From Oscillatoria princeps RMCB-10 (GTDB taxonomy: Bacteria > Cyanobacteriota > Cyanobacteriia > Cyanobacteriales > Oscillatoriaceae): 64,000 nt of DNA. The position numbers were made by a program, and so were the translations under genes. Positions 38,114-46,970 of the stretch are shown here, piece after piece. Where the stretch lies: the NCBI GenBank assembly GCA_019359235.1, contig JAHHHT010000014.1, forward strand, positions 147,406 through 211,405. Direction: 5' to 3'. Within the stretch, counting starts at the first letter, position 1; each line of letters begins with the position of its first letter. The notes under the pieces are model-generated. The model ran no database searches. It had not been told where the DNA came from and saw only the letters and a list, made by a program, of their open reading frames with translations.

Positions 38114-38374
38114 CCCTCGCCCACCGGCAACAATCCCCCCTCAAAAAGGTGTGGGGGCGAAGCATGAGCGGAGACTGTCTTTGCCACCCAGCCAAGATAT
38201 AAAAAACGCTCATGCTTCGCCCTCCGTATTGGCCACCCAACCGGCTGTCACCGGCATCCCAATCACCCACCAGCACCCAGCTCACCCCCGGGCGGACGTA
38301 AGAGCGCGGCGGCGGGCCGAGCGCCGGCGAGTTAAAATCAAAAAGGAAGACAGACTAATAAAAACCCCACCCAA

Positions 38375-38938
38375 ATGAGCGCTGACTTGCAGGTTGAAAA
38401 GAAAAAATTGGACAAACCCCCGCTAGAGATACACTATCTCGGCGACCGGGCTCTGCGGCAGAACGCCAAACGGATTGCCAAGGTGGATGACGAAATCCGC
38501 CAACTGGTGCGCGAGATGCTGCAAACCATGTACAGCGCCGATGGGATTGGCTTGGCAGCACCCCAGGTCGCTGTTCAAAAGCAACTCCTTGTAGTGGATG
38601 TCGAACCCGAAAACGCCGCCAAACCCCCCCTGATTCTGGTTAACCCCACCATCAAGGGGTTCAGCGGCGATCTGTGCGTCTACCAAGAAGGGTGCCTGAG
38701 CATTCCAGGAGTCTATCTGGATGTCACGCGCCCAGAAATGGTCGAAGTCACTTACAAAGACGAGCTGGGGCGTCCGAAAACCCTAACCGCTACGGGGCTT
38801 TTGTCCCGCTGCATTCAGCACGAGATGGATCACCTCAACGGGGTGCTGTTTGTCGATCGGGTTGACAATCAGCTGGCGCTCACAGAAGAGCTCACCAAAC
38901 ACAAGTTCTCGCCTCGCGCTGTCAAACCCCTCGCCTAG
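38375..38938 (+). CDS. def: Peptide deformylase
   Basis: A 187-residue metalloenzyme that removes the N-formyl group from nascent proteins. All three family motifs are present: motif 1 GIGLAAPQV (57-65), motif 2 EGCLSIPG (105-112) with metal ligand Cys107, and motif 3 QHEMDHLNG (148-156) with ligands His149 and His153 and catalytic Glu150. Length is typical of the bacterial enzyme with a short N-terminal extension. The 260 bp before it carry only a low-complexity Arg/Pro/Ala frame that I do not accept as a gene. Confidence 0.97.
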   Translation: MSADLQVEKKKLDKPPLEIHYLGDRALRQNAKRIAKVDDEIRQLVREMLQTMYSADGIGLAAPQVAVQKQLLVVDVEPENAAKPPLILVNPTIKGFSGDLCVYQEGCLSIPGVYLDVTRPEMVEVTYKDELGRPKTLTATGLLSRCIQHEMDHLNGVLFVDRVDNQLALTEELTKHKFSPRAVKPLA

Positions 38939-39326
38939 GGCAGCTGTCAAAATTAGGACAAGCCTGTCTCACACAGCGGGATGTATCGCCGGTGCTGCCA
39001 TCCCCCCTGCCCCCCTGAAAAAAGGGGCGCTGCACCAGGATGATCTCAACTTTTTCCGAGGCGCTTTAACCCCCTCTTACTCCCCCTCCCCGCTTGCGGG
39101 GAGGGGGTGGGGGGGTGGGGTTCTTGAGGACATTGGGACAGGCGAGACGCCTGTCCTACGCCATTGCACCGGCATATTGACAGGACATTGGGACAGGCGA
39201 GACGCCTGTCCTACGCCATTGCACCGGCATATTGATAAGACATTGGGACAGGCGAGACGCCTGTCCTACGCCATTCCACCGGCATATTGATAAGCTAGCC
39301 TCTAGATAATCGTTTGGTTCTACCTC
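38939..39326. other. Intergenic region with 55-bp tandem repeats
   Basis: The first part holds a G-rich palindrome (CCCCTCCCCGCTTGCGGGGA, about 39081-39100). At about 39129-39290 there are three copies of a 55-bp unit containing GGGACAGGCGAGACGCCTGT and CACCGGCATATTGA. The palindromic part is related to sequences inside the MITE-like elements and to a segment within the 50796-58595 gene. No gene is found. Confidence 0.7.
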
Positions 39327-39530
39327 GTGATACCTATTAGCCCTAAAAGTAGTATTTTCCTGGGAGCATCCTGCATCGCTGCGATTGCGGCGGTTGGCTC
39401 GGTTTTCGAGCTGTCCTCTGGCCACCCCCAGCTGGGGAATTTGACCACCGGCATCATTCTGGCCCTTAGCGTGCCGGCGGTGGCGCTACTCTTTTATGCG
39501 GCAGTGCGGGATGCCCGAGCGAACCAATAA
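39327..39530 (+). CDS. Small two-span membrane protein
   Basis: A 67-residue frame beginning at GTG 39327. It has two hydrophobic segments, IFLGASCIAAIAAVGSVFEL (about residues 9-29) and TTGIILALSVPAVALLFYAA (about 40-59), which fit a helical hairpin. A short charged tail (VRDARANQ) ends the protein. Codon use is like that of neighbouring genes. No ribosome site is obvious, and the family is unknown to me. The clean membrane-protein character makes chance unlikely. Confidence 0.5.
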   Translation: MIPISPKSSIFLGASCIAAIAAVGSVFELSSGHPQLGNLTTGIILALSVPAVALLFYAAVRDARANQ

Positions 39531-39747
39531 GAGCGTGTTTATAAAGTAATCGTTAAGCCCCAGTGGGGCCTAGAAACGGGTTCCTGTGCTGTAGGGGCGG
39601 GTTCACCCAAGATGTCTGTGCGAAGTGCGGGATGTTAGTAAACCCGCCCCTACTTTCCTGCTTCCCCACTGCAAGAAACCCGGTTTCAAGTGACTTCACT
39701 TTTTCTTTATAAATCACCTCTAAGCTTGTGAGCTTCTCATCCCACCC

Positions 39748-41076
39748 ATGACAGGCAACCCGACCTCTGGTGCTACCTTGCGGCAGGTTTCCGCCGCCGG
39801 CACAACCGCTCAACCCCTCCTCCACCCGCTGTCCGCAACCCAGGAAGTGACGGTGGGGCGAGATCCCACCTGCCACATTGTCCTGGATTCCAATGTCTAC
39901 GGTGGCGTCTCCCGCCGGCACGCTACAGTCCGCCCCCTTGCGGGCACGCCAGCCGGCTCAGCACCGCCCAGTTGGGAGATTTGCGATCTCAATAGCGCTA
40001 ATGGCATTTATGTCAATGGCCAGCGCGTGCAGGGATGCCGGACGCTGCAACCCGGCGACCGCATCACTCTGGGCAATAATGGCCCGGAATTCATCTTTGA
40101 GCTCGCGGGGGCGACACAGTTACCGGCAGCCAGCACGCCCCAACCGGATACAGTCACCCTGACGCAGTTATTTCCCATTCTCTCCACCGGTCGGGATCTC
40201 AAGCGCAAGGCATACCTGGTGCCGATGGCTGTTACCGTGGCCTTTGTGGTGCTGATGTTTGCGGCGATCGGCAACCCGGTGGGGTTCAATTTCCTGCTGG
40301 CGGCTTATTTGGCGGGAGTGGCCTACTATTTTGTCTACCAGCTCTGCGGCTTGCGCAAGCCTTGGTGGTGGCTGTTCGCCTGTGCGGTGATTACGGTTGT
40401 CATCTTGCTCAGCCCCATTTTAACCGGCTTTGTGGTGGTGTTTCGCCAAATCCTGCCCGGACGCCTCCCCGGAGAGAGGGAGTCCCTGAGCTTCCCGGTG
40501 CTGCTCTTGCGGATGTTTTTTGGGGCGGGGCTGATGGAGGAACTGCTCAAGGCGCTGCCGGTGCTGCTCGCCTATCTGATCGGCAGCCGCCTGCGATCCC
40601 CGTGGCGAGAGCGTTTGGGGGTTTGGGAGCCCCTGGACGGCATTTTGTTGGGAACCGCTTCTGCAGTTGGGTTTACCCTGCTGGAAACCCTGGGGCAATA
40701 CATCCCTAACATTATGCAGAATGTGACGCTGCAAGGGGGAAAAGACATCGCCCAACTGGTGGGGTTGCAGCTGCTGATTCCCCGCCTTTTGGGTTCGATC
40801 GCCGGTCACATGGCTTACAGCGGCTATCTGGGGTATTTCATCGGTCTGAGTGTCCTCAAATCTAGCAAGCGCTGGCTGATTCTGACTGTTGGCTACCTGA
40901 GCGCATCTGCTCTGCACGCCCTCTGGAATGCCACCGGCACTTTCAGTGTCTTCCTCTTGGCGTTTGTGGGAATTGTTTCCTATGCCTTTTTGGCTGCGGC
41001 TATTCTCAAAGCTCGCTCCCTCTCCCCAACGCGCTCCCAAAACTTCGCCACCCGTCTCACCGGCCCGGGGAATTAA
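39748..41076 (+). CDS. FHA domain - PrsW-family intramembrane protease
   Basis: A 442-residue fusion of a phosphothreonine-binding FHA domain with a membrane metalloprotease. The FHA domain (about 25-118) has VGRDPTCHIVL, GVSRRHATV and LNSANGIYVNGQRV. About seven to eight membrane spans follow (155-425). PrsW motifs are present: GLMEELLKALP (Glu264-Glu265), a second acidic motif FTLLETLGQ (Glu313), GHMAYSGYLGY (His354) and ALHALWNATG (His390). PrsW cleaves anti-sigma factors in Bacillus. Here the FHA domain suggests recruitment by a Ser/Thr-kinase signal. It converges on the CHAT-FHA locus. Confidence 0.9.
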   Translation: MTGNPTSGATLRQVSAAGTTAQPLLHPLSATQEVTVGRDPTCHIVLDSNVYGGVSRRHATVRPLAGTPAGSAPPSWEICDLNSANGIYVNGQRVQGCRTLQPGDRITLGNNGPEFIFELAGATQLPAASTPQPDTVTLTQLFPILSTGRDLKRKAYLVPMAVTVAFVVLMFAAIGNPVGFNFLLAAYLAGVAYYFVYQLCGLRKPWWWLFACAVITVVILLSPILTGFVVVFRQILPGRLPGERESLSFPVLLLRMFFGAGLMEELLKALPVLLAYLIGSRLRSPWRERLGVWEPLDGILLGTASAVGFTLLETLGQYIPNIMQNVTLQGGKDIAQLVGLQLLIPRLLGSIAGHMAYSGYLGYFIGLSVLKSSKRWLILTVGYLSASALHALWNATGTFSVFLLAFVGIVSYAFLAAAILKARSLSPTRSQNFATRLTGPGN

Positions 41077-41392
41077 TATAATATCAATTTTGGATTTTAT
41101 ATTTTGGATTTTGGATTGAGAAAAACGGCAGGAAAGCCTTTTACGCAAGACAAAGTAATCAGCAGAAATAAATATAGCAGTAGCCATATTGGTTAGGACA
41201 ACAGGAGCGGGGTAGCGGGGTAGCGGCGGAGTTCTGGAGAGCGGCGATGATCAATCAGGCTCTGTCTGGGATGTCCTAAACTAACTGTCTGTTGCTATAC
41301 TAGAGGCAGAGCCTCTTTCCAGGCGTTCCCAGGCGGGAGCCTGGGAACGAGAAACAATACCCTATCCAAAATCCGGGCATCCAAAATTGCCC
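41077..41392. other. Intergenic region holding MITE-like copy 2
   Basis: 316 bp between convergent genes. It contains a GGATTTTGGATT-type repeat at about 41088-41116, the MITE-like element at 41173-41299, and an inverted pair around AGGCAGAGCCT and CAGGCGGGAGCCTGGGAACG (about 41303-41350). No gene is seen. Confidence 0.65.
41173..41299 (+). mobile_element. MITE-like element, copy 2
   Basis: About 127 bp with the same ends as copy 1: TATAGCAGTAGCCATATTGG at the left, and ACTAACTGTCTGTTGCTATA at the right. The TTAGGACA block lies at the inner edge of the left end, with its near-complement TGTCCTAA on the right. The interior differs completely from copy 1 (AGCGGGGTAGCGGGGTAGCG and following), so only the termini are conserved, as expected if a transposase in trans recognises the ends. 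Confidence 0.65.
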
Positions 41393-42007
41393 TCACATAT
41401 CATAACTCTGCAATTCTGTCAAGGCATAGCGGGCGACTGCCAAAATTAAGCGGGCTTGTTCAATTTCTGACAGCTCCGCCGGCGGGAGGTGCCGCACACC
41501 GGCTAGTGCCGATTCAATGGCGGCGGCTTCATTTCCCCGCATGGCGTAGGCCAAGGGTCTGGCCAGCACCTGCAAATCTTCCTCTGCCCACTGGGGCAGC
41601 AGGGCGCGGGCGCACCGCACCAGCTTTTCTCCCAGGGAGAGGCTGGCTGGCAGCAGCTGTGCCGCGCTGAGAGCGATCGCATCTAGCCACTCCTCGGGGA
41701 GGCGGGCGGCAAACTGCCGGCGCAAAGATGCCTGGAGAGATGCGATCGCCCGGCCCGCAAGGGATTCCTCTGCGGGGGCAGCTGCGGGCCAGAGTCCCTC
41801 CAGCTGGGTGTAGAAGGCTTGCGCTTGCGCGGCTAATTCATCTGCCGGCCAATCTTCAAGCGCAAACTCTTCTTCCAAAGCCGCGAAGAAGGCTTCCGAC
41901 TCCGGTTCTGCGGGATTCCAGGGGTAAGCTTGGTCAGCCAGCAGGAGTGTTTCTAGCAGTTCCAGCTCAGCCTGGGCTGCCGGTAGTTGAGAGTATTCAA
42001 AATCCAT
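41393..42007 (-). CDS. Hypothetical protein downstream of CHAT-FHA gene
   Basis: A 204-residue soluble protein, Ala/Leu/Glu-rich and mostly helical (EDWPADELAAQAQAFYTQLE, ASLRRQFAARLPEEWLDAIA). The start MDFEYSQLPAAQ at 42007 is preferred over a longer frame reaching 42091, whose extra residues are basic and unlike the rest. No catalytic motif, signal or membrane span is visible. It lies 215 bp after the CHAT-FHA gene on the same strand, and a similar small helical protein is often found next to such CHAT genes in cyanobacteria. It may be an adaptor or regulatory subunit. Unrecognised family. Confidence 0.65.
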   Translation of the reverse strand: MDFEYSQLPAAQAELELLETLLLADQAYPWNPAEPESEAFFAALEEEFALEDWPADELAAQAQAFYTQLEGLWPAAAPAEESLAGRAIASLQASLRRQFAARLPEEWLDAIALSAAQLLPASLSLGEKLVRCARALLPQWAEEDLQVLARPLAYAMRGNEAAAIESALAGVRHLPPAELSEIEQARLILAVARYALTELQSYDM

Positions 42008-42142
42008 AGGTCTGTCGGTGGTGTGAGTGCTGCGGGCGCGTGTGCCGATTTCCCACCGATAGCTACACCGGCACCTCAGCCAGTTCCGCAATCCGAGGTG
42101 CCAGCCGGCGTAATTTTAACGGGACTTGCGCACAGCGATGAA

Positions 42143-42209
42143 AGAAACCGGGTTTCTGGTTCAAAGAACGAGGGCTTGAAGTCACTGCTGGTTCAGAAAC
42201 CCGGTTTCT
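42143..42209. repeat. AGAAACCGGGTTTCT palindrome pair
   Basis: Two copies of the palindrome family lie 37 bp apart, between the CHAT-FHA gene and its downstream partner. They are arranged so that they could form a long stem and reduce read-through to the partner gene. Confidence 0.8.
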
Positions 42210-42222
42210 GCGCAAGTCCTAT

Positions 42223-43848
42223 TTAAGTGGGCGGTTGCGAGTTTTCTATAACAAAATCCCAAATCTGGCCCTGGGAACTGCCAAATTTCAGCCGCACGCC
42301 CGAGGGCAGGGTAACTTCTTGATGGTGGACTTTTTGCCAGCCGTCCCCCACCAGCATTAAGGTGCCGTAGCGAGAAAAATCCCGCAGGAAATACACCGGC
42401 ACAGCGTCGTTTGAGAGGCTGTCGCGGCAGAAAATCTCGGCGTGTCTTTGAGACACCCACCGCTCCTCAATTACTAAATCATTCTCCGACATTCGTCCCA
42501 CGCGCATCAGCCCGCCGCGAATTGGCCAGACAATGCCTGCGGCTTCCGGCGACCGCAAAAATGCTTGGGGGATGCGCCGCCGGATAAAGGTGGTAGAATT
42601 TTCTGGCAGGTCTGTACTCAGATCGTCTGCCGGCTCGATGAGTGCGCCGTCAAATTCTGGGTGCATGTAGAGCACCGGCAGCGTCCAAGCCGGCTGATTG
42701 AATTTATATAGTGTTAGCAAATGCTGTCTGGCGGCGGCTGCGGCTCTGTCCACCGGCACCCTCTCCGCCAGAGCTCTGGCAAAAGCTTGAATAAAACTCA
42801 AAGCTTCCAGATCGGCAATCTCGTCGCGCATGGCTAAAACAGCGGGCACGCCATGATGGGTGAGCACCTCCGCTAGACTGCTGCGGGGTACCGGCTGCCG
42901 GTTGTGCCGGTCGGGTTGGGCTCCCCAGCAGGAATTGAACACCGCTAAGGTGACGCTGCGAGACACCAAGACTTGCGCCAATTCTGTGCCGCTGAGGGTG
43001 GTGTCTGACCGCAAAAATAGCTGTCCGCCGTCGGGTGCCGGCACGCCGTGACCGGCATAAAAAAAGACATTGTAAGTGCCGGTTTGCAGGCGGTCAATCA
43101 GTTCCGCCGGTGTTGGCTGAATGAGGGTATCCACTTTGCAGGTAACTGTGCTATAATCACTGCCGGCGGTGTCAGTTTTTCCGCACTGTTGCAGGATTTG
43201 AGCCAGGTTAGCGGCTTCTTGCTGCAGCTGCAGGCGGGGCGGGCTCCCACCGGCTTGCGCCAGGGCGTCTTGCCCTAAAACGAGCAGGATATTTAAGAAC
43301 TGACTGGTGCGCTTCTCGCAGAGGGGTTCTACATCGCTGGTGGTGCGGCTAAACAGCAGCTGCGGGTTGAGAGAAATGGCGGGGAAGCCGGCAAACGGCT
43401 GCATGATTTCCCACGGTAAGGCGATTAAATCCGGGTCGCGAATTTCTAGCCGCAGCCGCAGGGGTTTATCCTGTCCGATGGCAATGCCCCGGCTTTGGGC
43501 GAAGCTGTTTTGAATTGAGCCGGCAAACAGCCACTGCCACAGGCTCAAGCCCAGCTGCTGCATCAGCCGGCTGCTCAGTGGCCCGGGAGAGGGGGAGAGG
43601 GGGATCTCTTGCAGGGAAGCGCTCGCTGCCGTCTGGCTGGAAGGGAGAGTGGCTGATGGCTGGAGGGTGGAAAACAGCTGCTGCCATGCGTGCCAAGTCT
43701 GGGTCAATTCGATTGGCCAAATGCAGTCCTCGTGGACGTAGCCACTGGGGTAGGGCGCTTTCAGGACCCAGATGGCGAAGTGTTCTGCCCCCGTGGCTTT
43801 TAGGCGTGCTGCGCAGATGCTCAGGCTGGGACTCTCAGACGGAGACAT
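42223..43848 (-). CDS. CHAT caspase-like protein with C-terminal FHA domain
   Basis: A 541-residue soluble protein. The CHAT domain (about 130-400) carries the clan CD dyad His267 (FFYAGHG) and Cys307 (FNSCWG), with the LALPWEIM lead-in typical of the family. A FHA domain (about 440-535) follows, with VGRMSENDLVI and VSQRHAEI, the GR..S and SxxH motifs needed for phosphothreonine binding. So proteolysis may be gated or targeted by phosphorylation. No signal peptide or membrane span is present. Downstream on the same strand lies a small helical protein, and an FHA-PrsW protease converges on this pair. Confidence 0.92.
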   Translation of the reverse strand: MSPSESPSLSICAARLKATGAEHFAIWVLKAPYPSGYVHEDCIWPIELTQTWHAWQQLFSTLQPSATLPSSQTAASASLQEIPLSPSPGPLSSRLMQQLGLSLWQWLFAGSIQNSFAQSRGIAIGQDKPLRLRLEIRDPDLIALPWEIMQPFAGFPAISLNPQLLFSRTTSDVEPLCEKRTSQFLNILLVLGQDALAQAGGSPPRLQLQQEAANLAQILQQCGKTDTAGSDYSTVTCKVDTLIQPTPAELIDRLQTGTYNVFFYAGHGVPAPDGGQLFLRSDTTLSGTELAQVLVSRSVTLAVFNSCWGAQPDRHNRQPVPRSSLAEVLTHHGVPAVLAMRDEIADLEALSFIQAFARALAERVPVDRAAAAARQHLLTLYKFNQPAWTLPVLYMHPEFDGALIEPADDLSTDLPENSTTFIRRRIPQAFLRSPEAAGIVWPIRGGLMRVGRMSENDLVIEERWVSQRHAEIFCRDSLSNDAVPVYFLRDFSRYGTLMLVGDGWQKVHHQEVTLPSGVRLKFGSSQGQIWDFVIENSQPPT

Positions 43849-44053
43849 TCAAAACTGAGGGTGGTAGGAGCTTTTCTCTCAGTGTATCTGTTCTGTGGCG
43901 GCGTGCGAGAATGATTGCCGGTGCGCCGGCGCGACCGAAATCCCGCCTCTGACCCAGATTTGCCGGAACTTCCCTCTCGGGGAACCGTCATGCAACCGAC
44001 TTGCCGTTAAAAATCGATTCTTGTTTTGTGCGCCTGACAGTAAGGGAGATAAA

Positions 44054-44758
44054 ATGGTAATACGCCGTATAATACGAACAGCAGTGGCCTCGCTGGCGGG
44101 ATTGCTGGTTGTCCTGCTTGCCCATGCCGGCAGCCTGCAAGCGCAGTCGGGAACAGTCCTGGAGGTGGGGAAATTTTCCGCCGCACAAGTGGGAGACAAT
44201 CTGCCGGCTGGCTGGGAGCCATTAACGTTCAGAAGTATCAGAAAACACACGCAGTATTCACTGGTGCAAGACAGCGATACTGTGGTTGTTAAGGCTGTCA
44301 GCTCAGCGTCAGCCTCGGGTCTGATCAGGAAAATTGAGATTGACCCGCGGGAGTATCCCATTGTCCAGTGGCAGTGGAAGGTTTCTAATATTTTGCAGAA
44401 GGGGGATGTGAACAGCAAGCAGGGAGATGACTATCCGGCTCGCGTTTATATTGCCTTTGGCCCGGGCAATCCGCCGGCTCGCGGGATTACTTACATCTGG
44501 GAAAGCAAAACCCCCAAGGGGAAGATAGTTCGCAGTCCTTATACGAACCGGATTTCTATGTTCGTGGTGGACAGCGGTGAGGCGAATCTGAATCAGTGGG
44601 TGACTCAAGAGCGCAATATCTATGAGGATTACAAACTCGCTTTCGGTCAGGAGCCTCCCAAGATTGCCGGTGTGGCGATTATGACAGACAGCGACAATAC
44701 GGGAGAGATGGCAACTGCCTATTATGGCGACATCGTTTTCAAGAAGCGGGCTAATTAA
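44054..44758 (+). CDS. DUF3047 exported protein
   Basis: A 234-residue secreted protein. Residues 1-31 form a signal peptide (basic VIRRIIRT, then VASLAGLLVVLLAHAG, cleavage near LQAQ). The mature domain matches DUF3047: FSAAQVGDNLPAGWEPLTF, then QYSLVQDSDTVVVKAVSSAS, YPIVQWQWKVSNIL, RVYIAFGP and GVAIMTDSDNTGEMATAYYGDI. The frame extends upstream to 43895, but ATG 44054 follows AAGGGAGATAAA, a good ribosome site, and starts the signal peptide. DUF3047 proteins are beta-rich and of unknown function. Divergent from the CHAT-FHA gene, with a 205-bp gap holding both promoters. Confidence 0.88.
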   Translation: MVIRRIIRTAVASLAGLLVVLLAHAGSLQAQSGTVLEVGKFSAAQVGDNLPAGWEPLTFRSIRKHTQYSLVQDSDTVVVKAVSSASASGLIRKIEIDPREYPIVQWQWKVSNILQKGDVNSKQGDDYPARVYIAFGPGNPPARGITYIWESKTPKGKIVRSPYTNRISMFVVDSGEANLNQWVTQERNIYEDYKLAFGQEPPKIAGVAIMTDSDNTGEMATAYYGDIVFKKRAN

Positions 44759-45268
44759 ATAGCCGCCGGCTCTGGGTCTGCGAAGCGAGGTGTCCCGCCG
44801 CAAGACTCATCTTATAACCCAAGTTGCTACTGAAGGAGGCAGAGCCTCCAAAACGGCGTTCCCAGGCTCTGACTTGAAAATAGTCTTGTAGGGGCGGCCC
44901 CCCGTGGCCGCCCCGCCGCCTTTGACAATTTTCATTGGTGGCGGTGTGCGCAGTTCATCGTGACTGCCTGGGAACGAGGGAATATGAATTATTTTCCCCC
45001 TCAATTATAACCTTTCCCTTTGCCACTCCAACCCCGCCGGCCCACCTCGGCCACCGGCAAGGGCGGGCTGCAGCCTAGTACAAACATTGTATCACGGCGA
45101 GCAACATATAGCAATCCCTAGCGATAAAATATAGCAGTTCTAAATGATTTGCGCACCCGCTGGGGGCCCAGAATCCCGGTTTCTTAAAGAAACCGGGGTT
45201 CTGAAATTTACACGAATGATTTAGACGCGCTATATTATCTGCCTAACGTTACGAGACAGCCATCTTCT
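44759..45268. other. Intergenic region with repeats, 510 bp
   Basis: Contains an interrupted inverted pair, AGGCAGAGCCTCCAAAACGGCGTTCCCAGG and its partner CCTGGGAACG near 44965 (related to 41303-41350). It also has a GTAGGGGCGGCCCCCCGTGG palindrome at about 44887 and an imperfect AGAATCCCGGTTTCT/AGAAACCGGGGTTCT hairpin at 45170-45202. No gene is recognised. The upstream region of the ferritin-like gene lies at the right end. Confidence 0.6.
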
Positions 45269-46021
45269 ATGAACTTCTGGACTCATCTACTGCACCTTGC
45301 CGGTTCTGGCGCTGCTGCCTATTTTTCGGCGCGGAATTTGCGCGATCCCCTGACTCGACCGAATACGCTAGCGGGGTTACAGCTGGCAGAATCCGGTTCG
45401 GTTCCGTTTCTGGAAGCGCTCAGCCAGCGCGCTGCGCGTGAGGGGGATACTTGGCTCGCAGAGAAACTGGAGCGCCACGCAGCTGATGAGCGCCGGCACG
45501 GGCAGATTTTCGCCCAAGCGCTGAAACAGCTGAACAAGCAAGTGATTGACTTCAAGAGTCTGCCCAAGACTGATGGGGGCAAGCAAGAGAAACCCAAGCG
45601 CAGCCCGTTTTTTGCTGCCTACTTTGAGGGCTACGAGCCAGAGCAATTGAAGCCTGATACGATTGACTGGACGGTGTTTTTTGCTAGCACGTATATCCTG
45701 GAATTGGATGCGAGCAAGGATTTCGAGCGCATGGCGAATGTGCTGCCTGAGGATGAGCCGCGCAGCGCTTCGCTGAAGAAGGGAATGCTGAGTGTCGCTA
45801 AGGATGAAACCGGCCATGCGGCTTATTTGTATGAGGCGCTACAGCGCCGGCTGCCGGCTGCTGCTGTGCAGCGGGCGATCGATGAGTGGCGCACCCGCAA
45901 GGTGAATGCGCTGCTGGCAATGGTTGGCAGTTTTGTGCGAGGAGAAGAGCGCCCCTCTCTGGTTCAGGATGGTGCGCCGGCGGATATGTCTGAGTCAGGC
46001 GGTTCAATTGCTGCGGCTTAA
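45269..46021 (+). CDS. Ferritin-like (diiron) domain protein
   Basis: A 250-residue helical protein of the ferritin-like superfamily. Candidate diiron ligands appear in paired ExxH motifs: Glu41 (LAESGS), Glu74/His77 (DERRHGQ), Glu145 (YILELDA) and Glu180/His183 (KDETGHAAYLYEA). Overall this fits the rubrerythrin-like branch without a rubredoxin tail. The first 20 residues (NFWTHLLHLAGSGAAAYFSA) are mildly hydrophobic but do not look like a classical signal peptide. Such proteins usually act in oxidative-stress defence or as oxidases. The substrate here is unknown. Confidence 0.8.
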   Translation: MNFWTHLLHLAGSGAAAYFSARNLRDPLTRPNTLAGLQLAESGSVPFLEALSQRAAREGDTWLAEKLERHAADERRHGQIFAQALKQLNKQVIDFKSLPKTDGGKQEKPKRSPFFAAYFEGYEPEQLKPDTIDWTVFFASTYILELDASKDFERMANVLPEDEPRSASLKKGMLSVAKDETGHAAYLYEALQRRLPAAAVQRAIDEWRTRKVNALLAMVGSFVRGEERPSLVQDGAPADMSESGGSIAAA

Positions 46022-46078
46022 GGCAATTTCAATTTAATCGGGCGATAAGAGAGCGTCTCTCGCAGCGCCAACAATAAG

Positions 46079-46108
46079 TGTAGAGACGCGACATGTCGCG
46101 TCTCTACA
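46079..46108. terminator. Perfect 30-bp palindrome downstream of the ferritin-like gene
   Basis: TGTAGAGACGCGACA (46079-46093) is followed directly by its complement TGTCGCGTCTCTACA. This is a perfect palindrome of a type widespread in cyanobacterial genomes. It lies 57 bp after the stop codon and before the convergent hypothetical gene, so it may end both transcripts. Confidence 0.65.
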
Positions 46109-46199
46109 TTCCCCGATCAGTTGCTGATGGGAGCATTGTACTGGGTTAAAGAGAAGCTCTTTAAATCCAAAATTCCCAATCTAAAATCCAAAATTTGGA

Positions 46200-46589
46200 T
46201 TAGACGAGGGCTTTAATGCCAGACTCGGTATTTTCCGAATCGATCTCGCTATTTACTGTCTCGCCGTCCGAGCTTAAGGTATTCCAGCTGTTGGAGATGA
46301 CGGTAGAAACGTAGGGGTCGAGGGGATACGGAGGAGAATATACAAGTTTGACGTGATCGGCATAGACGTACCAAGTGTTGAAGCCCTTGAAGGCAATATC
46401 CTTGAGGGTAATCTTGATGTGATTGTCTGGTTGCCCAGTTAGGTAAGCCAGAATAACAAGGGTGGTTCCTTGAGGAATCATCTGCTTCTGCGAATCCGGC
46501 AAAGTGCTGGATTGGGCTGTGCTTTGCTTGAGGAAGGTATCTCTGAGAAAGTGGAGTCTGACGGTCATTGCTGTGTCGTTTGGTAACAT
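46200..46589 (-). CDS. Hypothetical protein, SH3-like pattern
   Basis: A 129-residue soluble protein. Its central part (RLHFLRDTFLKQ, MIPQGTTLVILAYLTGQPDN, HIKITLKDIAFKGFNTWYVY) reads as alternating beta strands like an SH3b-type module, as found in cell-wall proteins. The C-terminal tail is acidic and Ser/Thr-rich. The ATG at 46589 has a weak upstream GGA, and ATG 46568 (MTVRLHFL) is an equally plausible start. I do not recognise a family and offer no function. Confidence 0.6.
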   Translation of the reverse strand: MLPNDTAMTVRLHFLRDTFLKQSTAQSSTLPDSQKQMIPQGTTLVILAYLTGQPDNHIKITLKDIAFKGFNTWYVYADHVKLVYSPPYPLDPYVSTVISNSWNTLSSDGETVNSEIDSENTESGIKALV

Positions 46590-46795
46590 TCAACATTCCG
46601 GTATTTCTGGGATAACACGCAGACTTCCGGAAAGATTCACAAAAAAAATCCGTGAATATACGGAAGAGCCTGAGGGCCAGCTTGCCGCAACCTGTCAAGC
46701 AGCCGGCCTCTTCCAATCGGGGAAGCCTAGATTCTGGTCTGTCCAGAAACCGGCTGACAGTGGCTGTGAGCTCTCCGCCCAGCAAGACTTTCAGA

Positions 46796-46932
46796 TATAG
46801 CAACAGACAGTCAGTTTAGGACACGCTGGATACGAAGTATAGGCGTAGGGCAGGCGTCTCGCCTGCCCTCAAGGTCTCTGGGATCGGAGGGAACGCCTGT
46901 CCTACGTCCTAACCTAAGTGCAATCTGCTATA
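46796..46932 (-). mobile_element. MITE-like element, copy 3
   Basis: A 137-bp copy in the opposite orientation to copy 1. It begins TATAGCAACAGACAGTCAGT, and its other end is TAACCTAAGTGCAATCTGCT followed by ATA. Internal palindromes (GGGCAGGCGTCTCGCCTGCC and the complement of the GGACAGGCG segment) match copy 1, but in exchanged order relative to the ends, so the interior was inverted or rearranged. Confidence 0.68.
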
Positions 46933-46970
46933 TATCGAGATTGTCAGTTGCTGGTGGCAAAACCAGTAGA

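Noticed and set aside
38103..38374. A 91-codon frame before peptide deformylase
   Set aside because: Composition (Pro, Arg, Ala, His-rich) is not protein-like, no ribosome site is seen, and it runs through intergenic repeat-like sequence.
39129..39290. CRISPR-like array of three repeats
   Set aside because: The whole 55-bp unit is repeated, including what would be the spacer, so this is a simple tandem repeat.
44759..45268. A tRNA or small RNA in the repeat-rich gap
   Set aside because: I found no cloverleaf with a GTTCNANNC arm. The structure present is explained by repeat hairpins.
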